Assembly (NCBI GenBank): GCA_944383885.1
Contig: CALWRF010000013.1
Coordinates: forward strand, 1-64,000
DNA: 64,000 bases
Source: an uncultured Clostridia bacterium
Lineage (GTDB): Bacteria; Bacillota; Clostridia; Lachnospirales; Anaerotignaceae
Direction: 5' to 3'
In this document: piece after piece, positions 8,769 through 17,636 of the stretch
Numbering within the stretch: the first letter of the stretch is position 1
Layout: every line of letters begins with the position of its first letter
Notes under the pieces: generated by a model
What the model saw: only the letters and a program-made list of their open reading frames with translations
Told to the model about the DNA's origin: nothing
Databases searched by the model: none
Made by a program: the position numbers and the translations under genes

Positions 8769-9252
8769 AATATTTTATTTTTATAAAACATGAATATTTA
8801 ATATTTCATGCCGTAAACCAGTATTAAATATTTCCGGTCTTGATTTTAAATTTCTTATTATAAAACAGTTATAAAATAGTTATAAAGAAACTTAAAAATA
8901 CTTGGGGATTAAGTTTTATACATTTTTTATAAAAATATGCGCGTAACAGACAACAATATAAAACCGGACGTTTATGATAGTCTGTGTATGCCAAAAACTA
9001 AGAAGGCATTATTTAAAGCACTGTATTAACGGATGGGGTGCCCGTTATAAAGATTTGGGAATGCTGGGAATATTATAAATGTTATAAATAACAAGGTTAA
9101 AAAAATTATATACGCTGCAAATCTTTTATAAAGCGAAAAAATAATGCCGGATATTAAAATTCAATGCCGGATAAACATATTTTGTACTGCGCCAATAAAA
9201 TATTGATAAAATGCGGATAAACTAAGTCCGCGCTTTTGGGGAGGAATAATAT
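8769..9252. other. Intergenic region with weak secondary structure
   Basis: 484 bp. A near-palindrome around CATGAATATT...AATATTTCATG just after the M20 stop may act as a weak terminator. ACAGAC (8946-8951) and GTCTGT (8979-8984) could pair around a 27-nt loop. Nothing matched a riboswitch or other RNA family that I recognise. The LarA-like gene therefore probably has its own promoter and a long leader. Confidence 0.4.
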
Positions 9253-10530
9253 ATGTCAGGAATAACTCATTTAGTAGAACAGATGAAAATACCTCGTTTT
9301 GTACGTGTTAAACAGTATTTTCCGCATAACGAGCTTTCAGAACAGGATATTATATCTTTAATAGCCGAAAACTTCTCTAAGCCTGAAATAAAAGATAAAA
9401 TCAAACCGGGGCAGAGAATATGCATAACAAGCGGAAGCCGCGGAGTTTCAAACATAGCCCTCATTACAAAAGAGATAGTTAAACAGGTAAAAGCCCTCGG
9501 CGCAGAACCTTTTATAATACCAGCCATGGGCAGCCACGGCGGCGCTACAGCCGAAGGTCAAAAAGGAATTTTAACCAGTTACGGCATTACAGAAGAAACA
9601 ATGGGATGCCCTATTATTTCTTCTATGGAAACAGTTAAAATTGGCTATGCCAAAGAAATAGACGTAGATGTGCAGATAGATAAAAACGCCTATGAGGCAG
9701 ACGGCATTATAGTTCTTAACCGTATTAAAGCTCATACAGGCTTTAAAGGCAAATACGAAAGCGGTTTAATGAAAATGATGACCGTAGGTCTCGGCAAACA
9801 GGCGGGCGCTTATGTAGCCCACTCTGCCGGAGATGACGCAATGCCAGAGCGCCTGTTTTCAATAGGCAGTGAAATAATCCGTAAAGCAAATGTTATTTTA
9901 GGCGTAGGTTTAATGGAAAATGCTTTCGATAAGACTTACAAAATAGCTTTTCTCCAGCCGGAAGAAATACCGGAAAAAGAGCCTGAGCTTCTTAACGAGG
10001 CTAAAGCCGCTATGGGCAAAATTTTCCTTGATGCCTGCGATGTGCTTATACTTGAGAAAATAGGCAAAAATTACAGCGGCGGCGGTATGGACCCTAATGT
10101 AGTAGGCCGTTCAAGGCTTCCTATAGGCATAAAGTCCGAAAGAATGGGTATATTTGAGTTAAGCGAAGAATCCCACGGCAACGCAACCGGTATGGGCAGG
10201 GCTGACGTAGGTACAATGAAGTTCTTCCATCAGATTTCATTTGACGATACATATCCTAATGCCGTAACCGACCACGACAGCTCGGTTTATAAAATTCCGC
10301 TTATTGCCGAAAATGAAAAGGAATGTATCCAGACGTCAATGGCTATATGCCTTAACATGGATATTAATAACCCGAGAATTATAATACTTAAAAACTCACT
10401 TGAAATTGAGGATATGCTCATTTCCGAAGCTCTTATACCTGAAGCCAAAACACGGCAGCAGCTTACAATATCAGGAGAGCCTTTTGAGCTTGAGTTTGAC
10501 AGTGAAGGAAATTTAGTTACGCAAATCTGA
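9253..10530 (+). CDS. LarA-like (DUF2088) nickel-pincer-type racemase/epimerase homologue
   Basis: A 425-residue protein of the lactate racemase superfamily. Recognisable blocks are SGSRGVSN (60-67), GSHGGATAEGQ (93-103) and RIKAHTGFKGKYESGLMK (157-174) followed by VGLGKQAGA. R63, H95, H161 and a Lys in 165-174 are candidates for the substrate Arg, the catalytic His pair and the cofactor-linked Lys known in LarA; exact correspondence needs a structural alignment. LarA homologues use a nickel-pincer nucleotide made by LarB, LarE and LarC, none of which is in this window. The start has GGGGAGGAATAATAT upstream. It is the last gene of the PucR-linked cluster, and a nickel/oligopeptide-type importer lies 2 kb further on. 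Substrate unknown. Confidence 0.82.
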   Translation: MSGITHLVEQMKIPRFVRVKQYFPHNELSEQDIISLIAENFSKPEIKDKIKPGQRICITSGSRGVSNIALITKEIVKQVKALGAEPFIIPAMGSHGGATAEGQKGILTSYGITEETMGCPIISSMETVKIGYAKEIDVDVQIDKNAYEADGIIVLNRIKAHTGFKGKYESGLMKMMTVGLGKQAGAYVAHSAGDDAMPERLFSIGSEIIRKANVILGVGLMENAFDKTYKIAFLQPEEIPEKEPELLNEAKAAMGKIFLDACDVLILEKIGKNYSGGGMDPNVVGRSRLPIGIKSERMGIFELSEESHGNATGMGRADVGTMKFFHQISFDDTYPNAVTDHDSSVYKIPLIAENEKECIQTSMAICLNMDINNPRIIILKNSLEIEDMLISEALIPEAKTRQQLTISGEPFELEFDSEGNLVTQI

Positions 10531-10603
10531 TTGTTCTTTTTAATTACTCTTTTTAATAATTTAAAACTGTTTAGTAAACAACCCTAAATATTAAACCAAT
10601 TCC

Positions 10604-10642
10604 AGCAGCGGGGGCAGGACATTTCAGTCTTGCCCCTGCTGC
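10604..10642 (+). terminator. Terminator of the LarA-like gene
   Basis: A long GC-rich hairpin: GCAGCGGGGGCAGGAC pairs with GTCTTGCCCCTGCTGC across ATTTCA. It lies 73 bp beyond the stop codon; only CTTT follows, but stem strength makes termination likely. Confidence 0.75.
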
Positions 10643-10701
10643 CTTTACAGAAAGCCTGCGGAATAAAAAATTATATAATTAATTAAATTTAAAAAATAAA
10701 A

Positions 10702-10735
10702 AAATTCCGAAAACACGTCTTCTGTTTCGGAATTT
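10702..10735 (-). terminator. Terminator of the copper-amine-oxidase-N protein gene
   Basis: AAATTCCGAAA and TTTCGGAATTT form an 11-bp stem. On the minus strand it runs into TTTTTTTATTTTTT, a strong U-tract, about 100 bp beyond the stop of the gene at 10838. Confidence 0.8.
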
Positions 10736-10837
10736 CTTATTTATATATTTTGCCGGTAACTGCCGCTTTTCTTTTAAATAAAAGCACTTAATTAAGCCAT
10801 ATATTTTATACCGTGCCGTTTAAATATAAAAGAGCGC

Positions 10838-11713
10838 TCAGCCGGCAAAAGTCAAAGCCCCTTTGCTTGCGGGATTAAATTTGTATACAGTCATAGCCAT
10901 GCCGTTATAAAAGACATATACCTCTCCTGTATATTTATCCACCCAAAAATCGAACACTACAGGAATAGTATAAAACCGGTCGTTTTCATCAGTTACATTA
11001 AGATTATAAATGGCTTCTCTTATATCATCACCGTTATTTTTATATGTTTCGTTTTCAGTCCATGGAACATATTCTCCATAGGTTTTTCTATAAGCCTCTA
11101 TAAGCTGTTCTTTAACTATTTCCACAGCTTCAGACTTTGATATGGCTTCATAAGAGTCATAACTGCTTACAATAAGCTGCGGAATTCTTGGGAAAATATG
11201 TGTTGTATTCTTATTTACTCCGTTGAAGTAATCAACTTTAAAATTAAAGCTGTCAGCTAAAAACCTGACCGGCACATAAGTAATGCCGCCGTATATTTCA
11301 GGCGCAGTATCAAGCTGGGTTTTTTTATTGTTAACTTCAGCGGTTTTGCTGCCTATTTTAAATTTTACAACAGTTTCATCATTATATACCTCAACCTCAC
11401 GAGTTTCTTGTATCCATTTAACTTCGCAGCCTAAATTTTCCGTTACATATCTAACTGGCGCCAAAGCCCTGTTTTCTTTAATTATAATATTTGAATTTCT
11501 GATAATGCTGCCGTTAACAAAAAGCGCTGTAAAATCGGAACCTATACTTTCTTTATACCCGTCTTTATACGTTATTTCAGTTTCAATACCTTCACTGGTA
11601 TCAATTGCAGGTATAATTGTTATACCATCTAAATTAGAGCTTTCTACTTCTTCAGCAAACGATGTTGTGTGAATACATAAACAAGCCAAAACCGTCAACA
11701 GAATTTTTTTCAT
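10838..11713 (-). CDS. Secreted protein with copper amine oxidase N-terminal domain
   Basis: A 291-residue exported protein. Residues 1-20 (MKKILLTVLACLCIHTTSFA) are a signal peptide. The copper-amine-oxidase-like N-terminal domain covers about 60-175, with the repeats RALAPVRYVTENLGCEVKW and GGITYVPVRFLADSFNFKV. The C-terminal 110 residues resemble the small extracellular domains often fused to it (EAISKSEAVEIVKEQL). In Firmicutes this domain is a wall- or envelope-associated module, not an oxidase. I chose the ATG at 11713 because AAGGGG precedes it; the upstream extension lacks a ribosome site. It has its own terminator and no obvious partner. Confidence 0.85.
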   Translation of the reverse strand: MKKILLTVLACLCIHTTSFAEEVESSNLDGITIIPAIDTSEGIETEITYKDGYKESIGSDFTALFVNGSIIRNSNIIIKENRALAPVRYVTENLGCEVKWIQETREVEVYNDETVVKFKIGSKTAEVNNKKTQLDTAPEIYGGITYVPVRFLADSFNFKVDYFNGVNKNTTHIFPRIPQLIVSSYDSYEAISKSEAVEIVKEQLIEAYRKTYGEYVPWTENETYKNNGDDIREAIYNLNVTDENDRFYTIPVVFDFWVDKYTGEVYVFYNGMAMTVYKFNPASKGALTFAG

Positions 11714-11812
11714 AAGAGTATATCCCCTTTCGATTAGTTGAAATTTTAAAATTAAATAAATACAATAAAAATCAACCAATTAAAAAAAAATTAATTAACT
11801 ATTAAAAAACAA

Positions 11813-11832
11813 AAGCGTGCCTTACGGCGCGC
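11813..11832 (-). terminator. Terminator of the tRNA-like gene
   Basis: On the minus strand GCGCGCC-GTAA-GGCACGC forms a hairpin (one mismatch) followed by TTTTGTTTTTT. It lies 27 nt beyond the 3' end of the tRNA-like gene, suggesting that gene is transcribed as its own small RNA. Confidence 0.7.
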
Positions 11833-11859
11833 CCGTGTTTTAAACAGATTGAAAATTAA

Positions 11860-11932
11860 TGGCTCGATGGGGTTTGAACCCTTTGTCTTTGCGGTTACAA
11901 CCGCAACGCTTTCCCTCTTAAGCTACAAGCCC
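11860..11932 (-). tRNA. Aberrant tRNA-like gene (Thr UGU-like or Tyr GUA-like), possibly a pseudo-tRNA
   Basis: A 73-nt cloverleaf can be drawn: acceptor GGGCTTG, D-arm GCTT-AAGAGGGA-AAGC, anticodon arm TTGCG-GTTGTAAC-CGCAA, T-loop TTCAAAC. Departures from a normal tRNA: the anticodon loop is 8 nt (or 6 nt with one more pair) instead of 7, so the anticodon may be read as UGU or GUA; acceptor pair 1:72 is G:A; T-stem pair 50:64 is A:A; no CCA is encoded. The intact D- and T-loops and a dedicated terminator argue against pure decay. It could be an inactive relic, a special-purpose tRNA or a tRNA-like regulatory RNA. Confidence 0.5.
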
Positions 11933-12198
11933 ATGCAGCTTAGAGAGGAAATTTGCCTTATAAAAAATTATTTCTTTTATTTAACTGATAAAATACTTTT
12001 CATAAGGCTGTTAAAGGCATGAAATTGAGTATATATCTGTCACTAAGTAATATTATATTACTAACAACTATATATGTCAATATTCCCCTGAATATTTTAC
12101 AACATTTAGTTTCAGCTTTAACAAAATATTTATTCTGTATATAATTTATTTATGCTTTAATTTCTCATAAGTAAAAAATATTTTATCATATACAGACA
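11933..12198. other. Intergenic region between tRNA-like gene and ABC operon end
   Basis: AT-rich, no reading frame with a ribosome site. It should hold the promoter of the minus-strand tRNA-like gene; I could not pick a convincing -35/-10 pair. No strong terminator for the ABC operon was found here. Confidence 0.4.
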
Positions 12199-13125
12199 TT
12201 AGTCATCAGCATGGCAGCATAAAACGCTTCTTCCTTCAATTTGGAACATATGCAATACGTTTTTAAAACACTTTTCATCGGCATTCGGGCAAAAAGCGTA
12301 ATAATCGCAGCCTTTTGGTGCGTATTGCGTATCCCTTAACGCATTAAATTCCGGAATATCACATCTCCTGTTAACAGGCAGAACTGATGAAACAAGCTGC
12401 TTTGTATACGGGTGTTTTGGATTACACAGCACATCACGGCATTTTCCGTACTCTACTATCCTTCCTGAATACATAACAGCTATATTGTCGCATATAGAAG
12501 ATGTTAACGCCAAGTCATGGGTAATAAACAGGAAAGAAACACCCTTTTCTTCTTTAAGCCTGCGCATAATGTCTATTATCTGTGCCTGAACTGAAACATC
12601 AAGAGCGCTTGTCGCCTCATCAAATATTATAAGCTTAGGTGAGCATATAAGCGCGCGCGCTATAGACGCTTTCTGGCATTCGCCGCCGCTTAATCCGCCT
12701 ATTCCTTTATACATATAGGACTCTTTTAATCCCACATATTTAATAAGCTCCTTTGCCCTTTTAATAAGCTCTATCTTTGAATATATTCTGTAAGAATCAG
12801 CCCCCATCATAACAGACTCCAAAAGGCTGTATTTTGGGTCAAAAGAGTCCTTTGGGTTTTGAAAAACCATTTGAAGGTCCCTGCCCACGCATTTAAGGCG
12901 TTTTTCGCTTGTTATATAAGCGCCGTTAAACTCTATTGTGCCGGAGTCTTCTTTTATAAGCCGTGCGATAATTTCAGCCGCAGTGCTTTTGCCGCAGCCG
13001 CTTTCTCCAACAAGACCTAAGCATTCGCCTTGTTTTATACTGAAATCTATGCCTTTAAGGGCATAAACGCGGTCTTTTTTGTTTTTAAATGTTTTAGTCA
13101 GTCCTGTAACTTTCAGCAGACACAT
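12199..13125 (-). CDS. ABC importer ATP-binding protein, OppF/DppF/NikE type
   Basis: A 308-residue ATPase, the second nucleotide-binding subunit of a nickel/oligopeptide-type importer. Walker A is GESGCGKST (about 39-47), the signature is LSGGECQK and Walker B is LIIFDEATSALD, followed by the switch His in FITHDLAL. The C-terminal oligo/dipeptide extension has Cys residues (KGCDYYAFCPNADEKC) as in the family. It is the last gene of the methyltransferase/ABC operon; T-rich decamer repeats fill the 98-bp gap from the previous gene. Whether the cargo is nickel or peptide cannot be told from the ATPase. Confidence 0.9.
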   Translation of the reverse strand: MCLLKVTGLTKTFKNKKDRVYALKGIDFSIKQGECLGLVGESGCGKSTAAEIIARLIKEDSGTIEFNGAYITSEKRLKCVGRDLQMVFQNPKDSFDPKYSLLESVMMGADSYRIYSKIELIKRAKELIKYVGLKESYMYKGIGGLSGGECQKASIARALICSPKLIIFDEATSALDVSVQAQIIDIMRRLKEEKGVSFLFITHDLALTSSICDNIAVMYSGRIVEYGKCRDVLCNPKHPYTKQLVSSVLPVNRRCDIPEFNALRDTQYAPKGCDYYAFCPNADEKCFKNVLHMFQIEGRSVLCCHADD

Positions 13126-13140
13126 GGCGGCGTTCCCTTT

Positions 13141-13173
13141 TCTTTCCTAACTTTTTCTAACTTTTTCTAACTA
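13141..13173. repeat. T-rich decamer direct repeat (copy a)
   Basis: Three consecutive units close to CTTTTTCTAA fill part of the gap between the two ATPase genes. The same unit recurs in several other intergenic gaps of this window. Confidence 0.7.
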
Positions 13174-13223
13174 TTCCGGCTTTTATTACGGCAGATTTCT
13201 TTATAATGCTTTTTATCTAAAAA

Positions 13224-14162
13224 CTATATATAACAATAGTTGCAGTACACAGCATGGCTTTCCGACAGTATATGTTTTTGCGGAAGCTTTTTATAACACA
13301 AATCTTTTGACATACTGCACCGAGGAGCAAATGGGCAGCCGGCAGTATCATCGTTAAACTCCGGCGGCAGACCTTCTATAGCCTCAGGTATTTTCCCGTT
13401 CATTTCCGGAACGGCATTTATAAGCGCTTTTGTGTAAGGGTGTGACGGGTTGTTTATTATATCATCTGTACTGCCTGTTTCCATAATTCTTCCGGCGTAC
13501 ATAACAGCCGTTTTATCTGTCAGGTTGGCGGCTACGCCCATATTATGGGTTACAATAAGCATTGAAGTATTAAAGTTTTTATTAACCTGCTTTAAAAGGC
13601 GTATAACCTGAGCCTGTGCTGTTACATCAAGGGCGCTTGTAGGCTCATCAGCCAGTATAAGCTGCGGTGTGTTCATCATTGCAGCCGCTATTGCTATTCT
13701 TTGGCACATTCCGCCTGAAAGCTCAAAAGGGTATGATGTAAATATACGCTCCGTTTCCCAAAGGCGCAGTTTTTTCATTATGTCTTCGGCTTTTTTAAGG
13801 CAGTCAGCTTTTTGTGCTTTTTTATTATGCGCCCTGACAGTTTCACAAAACAAACTGCCAATTGTTTTTGTTGGGTCCATTGAAAGAACAGCGTTTTGGA
13901 ATACCATAGCTATTTTTGAGCCGCGGACCTTACGTATTTGTGATGCATTCAGCTTTGTAATATCTTTTCCGTTAAATATAATGCTGCCGCCTGTAACAGA
14001 TGCGTTTTTATCCAGCATTAAAACGGATTTAAGAGCGGTGCTCTTTCCGCAGCCGCTCTCTCCAACTATGCATACAATTTCGCCGTCATTAACTTTTAAG
14101 CTTAAATCTCGCACAACATGCGTTTTGCCGTAATAAACGTTTAAATTTTTTATATCCAGCAT
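13224..14162 (-). CDS. ABC importer ATP-binding protein, OppD/DppD/NikD type
   Basis: A 312-residue ATPase, first nucleotide-binding subunit of the importer. Walker A GESGCGKST (about 34-42), Q-loop MVFQNAVLSMDP, signature ELSGGMCQR, Walker B LILADEPTSALD and switch His in IVTHNMG are all present. The C-terminal oligopeptide-transporter domain ends with a Cys cluster (GCPFAPRCSMSKDLC, YCNYC). In DppD/F-type proteins such cysteines can hold an iron-sulfur cluster, which is family knowledge and not shown here. It lies between the binding protein and OppF-like genes, separated from the former by 69 bp of T-rich repeats. Confidence 0.9.
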   Translation of the reverse strand: MLDIKNLNVYYGKTHVVRDLSLKVNDGEIVCIVGESGCGKSTALKSVLMLDKNASVTGGSIIFNGKDITKLNASQIRKVRGSKIAMVFQNAVLSMDPTKTIGSLFCETVRAHNKKAQKADCLKKAEDIMKKLRLWETERIFTSYPFELSGGMCQRIAIAAAMMNTPQLILADEPTSALDVTAQAQVIRLLKQVNKNFNTSMLIVTHNMGVAANLTDKTAVMYAGRIMETGSTDDIINNPSHPYTKALINAVPEMNGKIPEAIEGLPPEFNDDTAGCPFAPRCSMSKDLCYKKLPQKHILSESHAVYCNYCYI

Positions 14163-14169
14163 TCCGACA

Positions 14170-14222
14170 CCTTTTTTGCTCTTTTATAACTTTTTTACAA
14201 CTTTTTTATAACTTTTTCACTA
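14170..14222. repeat. T-rich decamer direct repeat (copy b)
   Basis: Successive units of the form CTTTTATAA, CTTTTTTACAA, CTTTTTTATAA, CTTTTTCAC with an 11-12 nt period lie between the binding-protein and OppD-like genes. They are variants of the units found at 13141 and elsewhere. Confidence 0.65.
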
Positions 14223-14231
14223 CATTTTTAT

Positions 14232-15800
14232 TTATTCAATATAAGTCTGCGCGTCAAGAAGATAGTACTCAGAAGGATTAGTTTTAAGACCTTTTAAATC
14301 AGAACTCATTACATAAATATATTTTGAATGACCTACAACAATATATCCAACATCTTCGCATACAAGCCTCTGCACTTCTTCAGCAAGCTCAGTGCGTTTT
14401 TGCGCATCAAACTCGCATGTCATCTGGTTTATAATGCTGTCAACTTCAGAATTTGAGTAATGCCCGTAATTGCTGCTGCCGTTTGTTTTAAACGCAATAT
14501 TTGCAAAATACAGCGGGTCGCCTGTAGGGCACATGGTAAAGCTTACCATAAGCAAATCAAAATCCCCTGTCTTTTCCTGTTCAGCAACCGACTCATAAAT
14601 CTCAACTTTAAGGTCAATTCCGGCTTCTTTTAAACTTGAGGATATTTCCTCGCAGAACATCGGAAGCTCTCCTTTAGTGCTGTAAGTAACAATCCTGAGC
14701 GAAACAGGTCTGCCGTCTTTTTCAACTATCCCGTCGCCGTTAGTATCGGCATATCCTGAATCGGCTAAAATCTTTTTAGCGCCTTCAATATTATACCCGC
14801 CGGTTAAATCCTCTTTAGCCCCAAAATCCATAAAGTCAGGATACAGCCCGTTTGTTGGAACCGAAGCGCCTTTATTCAGTATATCGGCACAGCCCTGTTT
14901 GTTTATACACATGCTTATGGCTTTTCTTATATTTATATCTTGTAAAAATTCGTTGCTGTAATTAATAAATATAACTTCGCCTCTTGAGCCTGCCACTCCG
15001 TCTACATTATACTTTGACGTGTCATTAAAAAGCTCAAGGCTTGTGCCAGGTATACTTACCGAAAGGTCGCTCTCTCCTGCCTGCTGAGCCATTACAAGGG
15101 CGTTTGTATCGGAAATTATATTAAACTCAGCCGATTTAAGCTTTGGAGTGCCGCCCCAGTAGCTGTCATATCTTTCAACAAGCGCCTTTTTATTTACTTC
15201 ATAGCTTACTGCTTTAAAAGGACCGGTGCCTATCGGGTTTTGGGCTATTGATTCTTCATCGGCTACATAATAAACAGCCGAAAGCGGCTCTGAAAGACCG
15301 TTTATAAATGCCGGTACAGGCTCTGTTGTTTTTACAGTAAGTCTCTGACCTGAGGCTTCTATCTGGCTTATAAATAAAAGTTCGCCTAACCTTGGATTTT
15401 TGCCGAGCGTTCTTTCCCAGCATGCTTTAACGCTGTCAGCTGTCATTTTTTCACCATTTTGGAATGTTACGTCATCCCTTAATGTTATTACCCATGTTGT
15501 ATTATCTTCCATTTCGCAGGAAAGAGCCAAAAGCGGCTGAGGGACAAGACTGCCGTCAAGCTTATAAAGCGTTTCCGTTATGCCGTATCTTGATGTATAC
15601 CAGCTGTTCCAGCTTTCTGCCGGGTCAAGGCTTGATGGTCCCTGGGTATCGGCAAATACCGCTGTATCTTTTGCTTCCGATGTGTTTGCCGCTGTTTCAG
15701 CGCTTTGGCTCTGAAAGCCGCCTGTGCCTGATGAGCCGCAGGCTGTAAGCATAACAGCACTTAAAACAAAAGTTACTATTTTAAATAATTTTATTTTCAT
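14232..15800 (-). CDS. NikA/OppA-type ABC substrate-binding lipoprotein
   Basis: A 522-residue SBP_bac_5 family binding protein anchored outside the membrane. Residues 1-21 form a lipoprotein signal with lipobox MLTACG (Cys about 21), then a short Ser/Ala/Thr linker. Family blocks include the DPAESWNSWYTSRYGITETL start, WVITLRDDVTFQNGEKMTAD, and NPIGTGPFK. The DPAESWNSWY/ITETLYKLD opening resembles nickel-binding NikA-like members more than general peptide binders, so nickel or a nickel complex is a reasonable guess. The permeases are upstream and the ATPases downstream in the same operon. Substrate assignment is inference. Confidence 0.88.
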   Translation of the reverse strand: MKIKLFKIVTFVLSAVMLTACGSSGTGGFQSQSAETAANTSEAKDTAVFADTQGPSSLDPAESWNSWYTSRYGITETLYKLDGSLVPQPLLALSCEMEDNTTWVITLRDDVTFQNGEKMTADSVKACWERTLGKNPRLGELLFISQIEASGQRLTVKTTEPVPAFINGLSEPLSAVYYVADEESIAQNPIGTGPFKAVSYEVNKKALVERYDSYWGGTPKLKSAEFNIISDTNALVMAQQAGESDLSVSIPGTSLELFNDTSKYNVDGVAGSRGEVIFINYSNEFLQDINIRKAISMCINKQGCADILNKGASVPTNGLYPDFMDFGAKEDLTGGYNIEGAKKILADSGYADTNGDGIVEKDGRPVSLRIVTYSTKGELPMFCEEISSSLKEAGIDLKVEIYESVAEQEKTGDFDLLMVSFTMCPTGDPLYFANIAFKTNGSSNYGHYSNSEVDSIINQMTCEFDAQKRTELAEEVQRLVCEDVGYIVVGHSKYIYVMSSDLKGLKTNPSEYYLLDAQTYIE

Positions 15801-15836
15801 AAATTCTCCTTAAAAATCATATTATTGAAGATTAAA

Positions 15837-16649
15837 CTAATTTCTTGTATCCAAAATATCTCTTATTTTCTCACCGAAAAGATTAAATATAACCGCGGTT
15901 ATAAATATAGCGGCTCCCGGCACCAGTACAAGAGATATATTTGTTTGGATATAGTCTTTGCCTGTATTCATCATGGCGCCCCATTCCGCCATAGGCGACT
16001 GAACGCCTACACCTAAATACGAAAGAGATGCCACTTCCATTATCATTGATGCTATGCCTAAAGAAGCATTAACAATTAAAGGCGGTATAATATTAGGCAG
16101 TATGTGCCTGAATATTATTTTAAACTGACTGTATCCGCATATTTTAGCGGCTTTAATAAATGTACGTTCTTTAACGCCGCGTGTAAGGTTTCTTGCCATT
16201 CTGGCGTATTCTGCCCACTCAACAACACAAAGGGCTATAATTGTATTTTTAATGCCAATCCCCAGCACCCCGGCTATGGCTATGGCAAGTATTATTTTAG
16301 GAAAAGCCTGTGTAATAGATATGATTTTGGTTAAAACAGCGTCCGCAATTCCGCCTGCGTAACCTGAAAAAACACCTATTAAAGTGCCTGAAACAAATAC
16401 ACATGCCGTTATAATTAAACTGCTGAATATGGATACTCTTCCGCCGTAAAGCATACGCGAAAGAAGGCACCTGCCTAACGGGTCTGTTCCCAGCGGAAAC
16501 TGGGCGCTGGGACCTTTTAAAGCGTCCATAAGGCTTGTTTTATTTGGGTCGTTAGGCGCCAAAGCAGGCGCAAATAAAGCGGATAAAATTAAAAGCAGTA
16601 TTAAAACCGTAAGAATCCAAAACGACAAAGGGTATTTTTTGCGTTCCAT
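15837..16649 (-). CDS. ABC importer permease, NikC/OppC/DppC type
   Basis: A 270-residue inner-membrane permease. An N-terminal membrane helix (SFWILTVLILLLILSALFAP) is followed by the OppC signature around LGTDPLGRCLLSRMLYGGR and five further helices. The EAA loop is AAKICGYSQFKIIFRHILPN (about 160-180). It shares a base with the preceding permease stop, indicating tight translational coupling, and precedes the binding-protein gene by 36 bp. Pairs with the NikB-like subunit to form the channel. Confidence 0.9.
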   Translation of the reverse strand: MERKKYPLSFWILTVLILLLILSALFAPALAPNDPNKTSLMDALKGPSAQFPLGTDPLGRCLLSRMLYGGRVSIFSSLIITACVFVSGTLIGVFSGYAGGIADAVLTKIISITQAFPKIILAIAIAGVLGIGIKNTIIALCVVEWAEYARMARNLTRGVKERTFIKAAKICGYSQFKIIFRHILPNIIPPLIVNASLGIASMIMEVASLSYLGVGVQSPMAEWGAMMNTGKDYIQTNISLVLVPGAAIFITAVIFNLFGEKIRDILDTRN

Positions 16650-17611
16650 TACATACGCCCCCTTTTAAGCCTTGGGTCTATAATATCGCAGGCAACATCT
16701 ACAGCAAAATTAACAGCTAAGAACATAACTGCCGTCCACAGCACAAAACCCTGTATCATGTAATAATCAAGCCGCATTACAGACTCTACAGCCAGCTTGC
16801 CCATGCCGTCCCACGAAAAAATAGTTTCTATAACCGCAGCTCCGCCCAGCATAATGCCGAAGTATGTTCCGCACCATGTAAGTATTGGAACAGCCGCATT
16901 TTTAAGCACATGCTTAAACAAAATATCTCTTTCACTTACCCCGCGTGATACGGCACCCATTACATACTCCTTATTCATCTCTTCCAATATAACAGCTCTT
17001 ACCTGACGAATATATTTAGCTGAGCACTGAATAATAAGCACCGCCGCAGGAAGCACCATGCCCTTTAGGCTTCTTTGGGCAATAACAGGCAGTATTTGTA
17101 GTTTAAGGGCAAAAAGCCATAAAAACATAAGCGATATAAAAAACGACGGCATAGATATGCCTAAGAAAGAAAATATCCTCGCAAAATTGTCCAAAGCCTT
17201 ATCTTTATTTACAGCGCAGTAAATCCCCAGCGGTATTGAAATTAAAACTGTTATTAAAAGGGCAACGGCAGTTAAGACAACTGTTGGTCCCGCGTGATTT
17301 ATAATTTCGTCTTTTACCGGCTTTGATGTAGTCATAGAAGTGCCTAAGTCGCCATGGAAAACATTATTTAGCCAATTAGCGTACTGCACAATAAACGGCT
17401 TATCAAGCCCCATTTTCTTTTCCTGCTCCTCTATGGCTTCCTGAGAAACCTCTCCCACATTTCCGCCGCTTCCCATAATATAAATTTCCGCCGGATTGAC
17501 AGGCGAAATATGCAGTATAAAAAATGTAATTAAAGTTATGCCTGTTAATATTACTAATGTTTGAACAGCACTCAAGGCTATTTTTTTGCATACTGTGCCT
17601 AAATGTTTCAT
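16649..17611 (-). CDS. ABC importer permease, NikB/OppB/DppB type
   Basis: A 320-residue inner-membrane permease with six hydrophobic segments. The N-terminal motif FFILHISPVNPAEIYIMG and the extracytoplasmic DKPFIVQYANWLNNVFHGDL region are typical of the OppB branch. The EAA loop is GAVSRGVSERDILFKHVLKN (about 218-240). It is the first transporter gene of the operon, 25 bp after the methyltransferase stop. Confidence 0.9.
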   Translation of the reverse strand: MKHLGTVCKKIALSAVQTLVILTGITLITFFILHISPVNPAEIYIMGSGGNVGEVSQEAIEEQEKKMGLDKPFIVQYANWLNNVFHGDLGTSMTTSKPVKDEIINHAGPTVVLTAVALLITVLISIPLGIYCAVNKDKALDNFARIFSFLGISMPSFFISLMFLWLFALKLQILPVIAQRSLKGMVLPAAVLIIQCSAKYIRQVRAVILEEMNKEYVMGAVSRGVSERDILFKHVLKNAAVPILTWCGTYFGIMLGGAAVIETIFSWDGMGKLAVESVMRLDYYMIQGFVLWTAVMFLAVNFAVDVACDIIDPRLKRGRM

Positions 17612-17636
17612 TTTACCGCCTTATTTACTTATTTCT

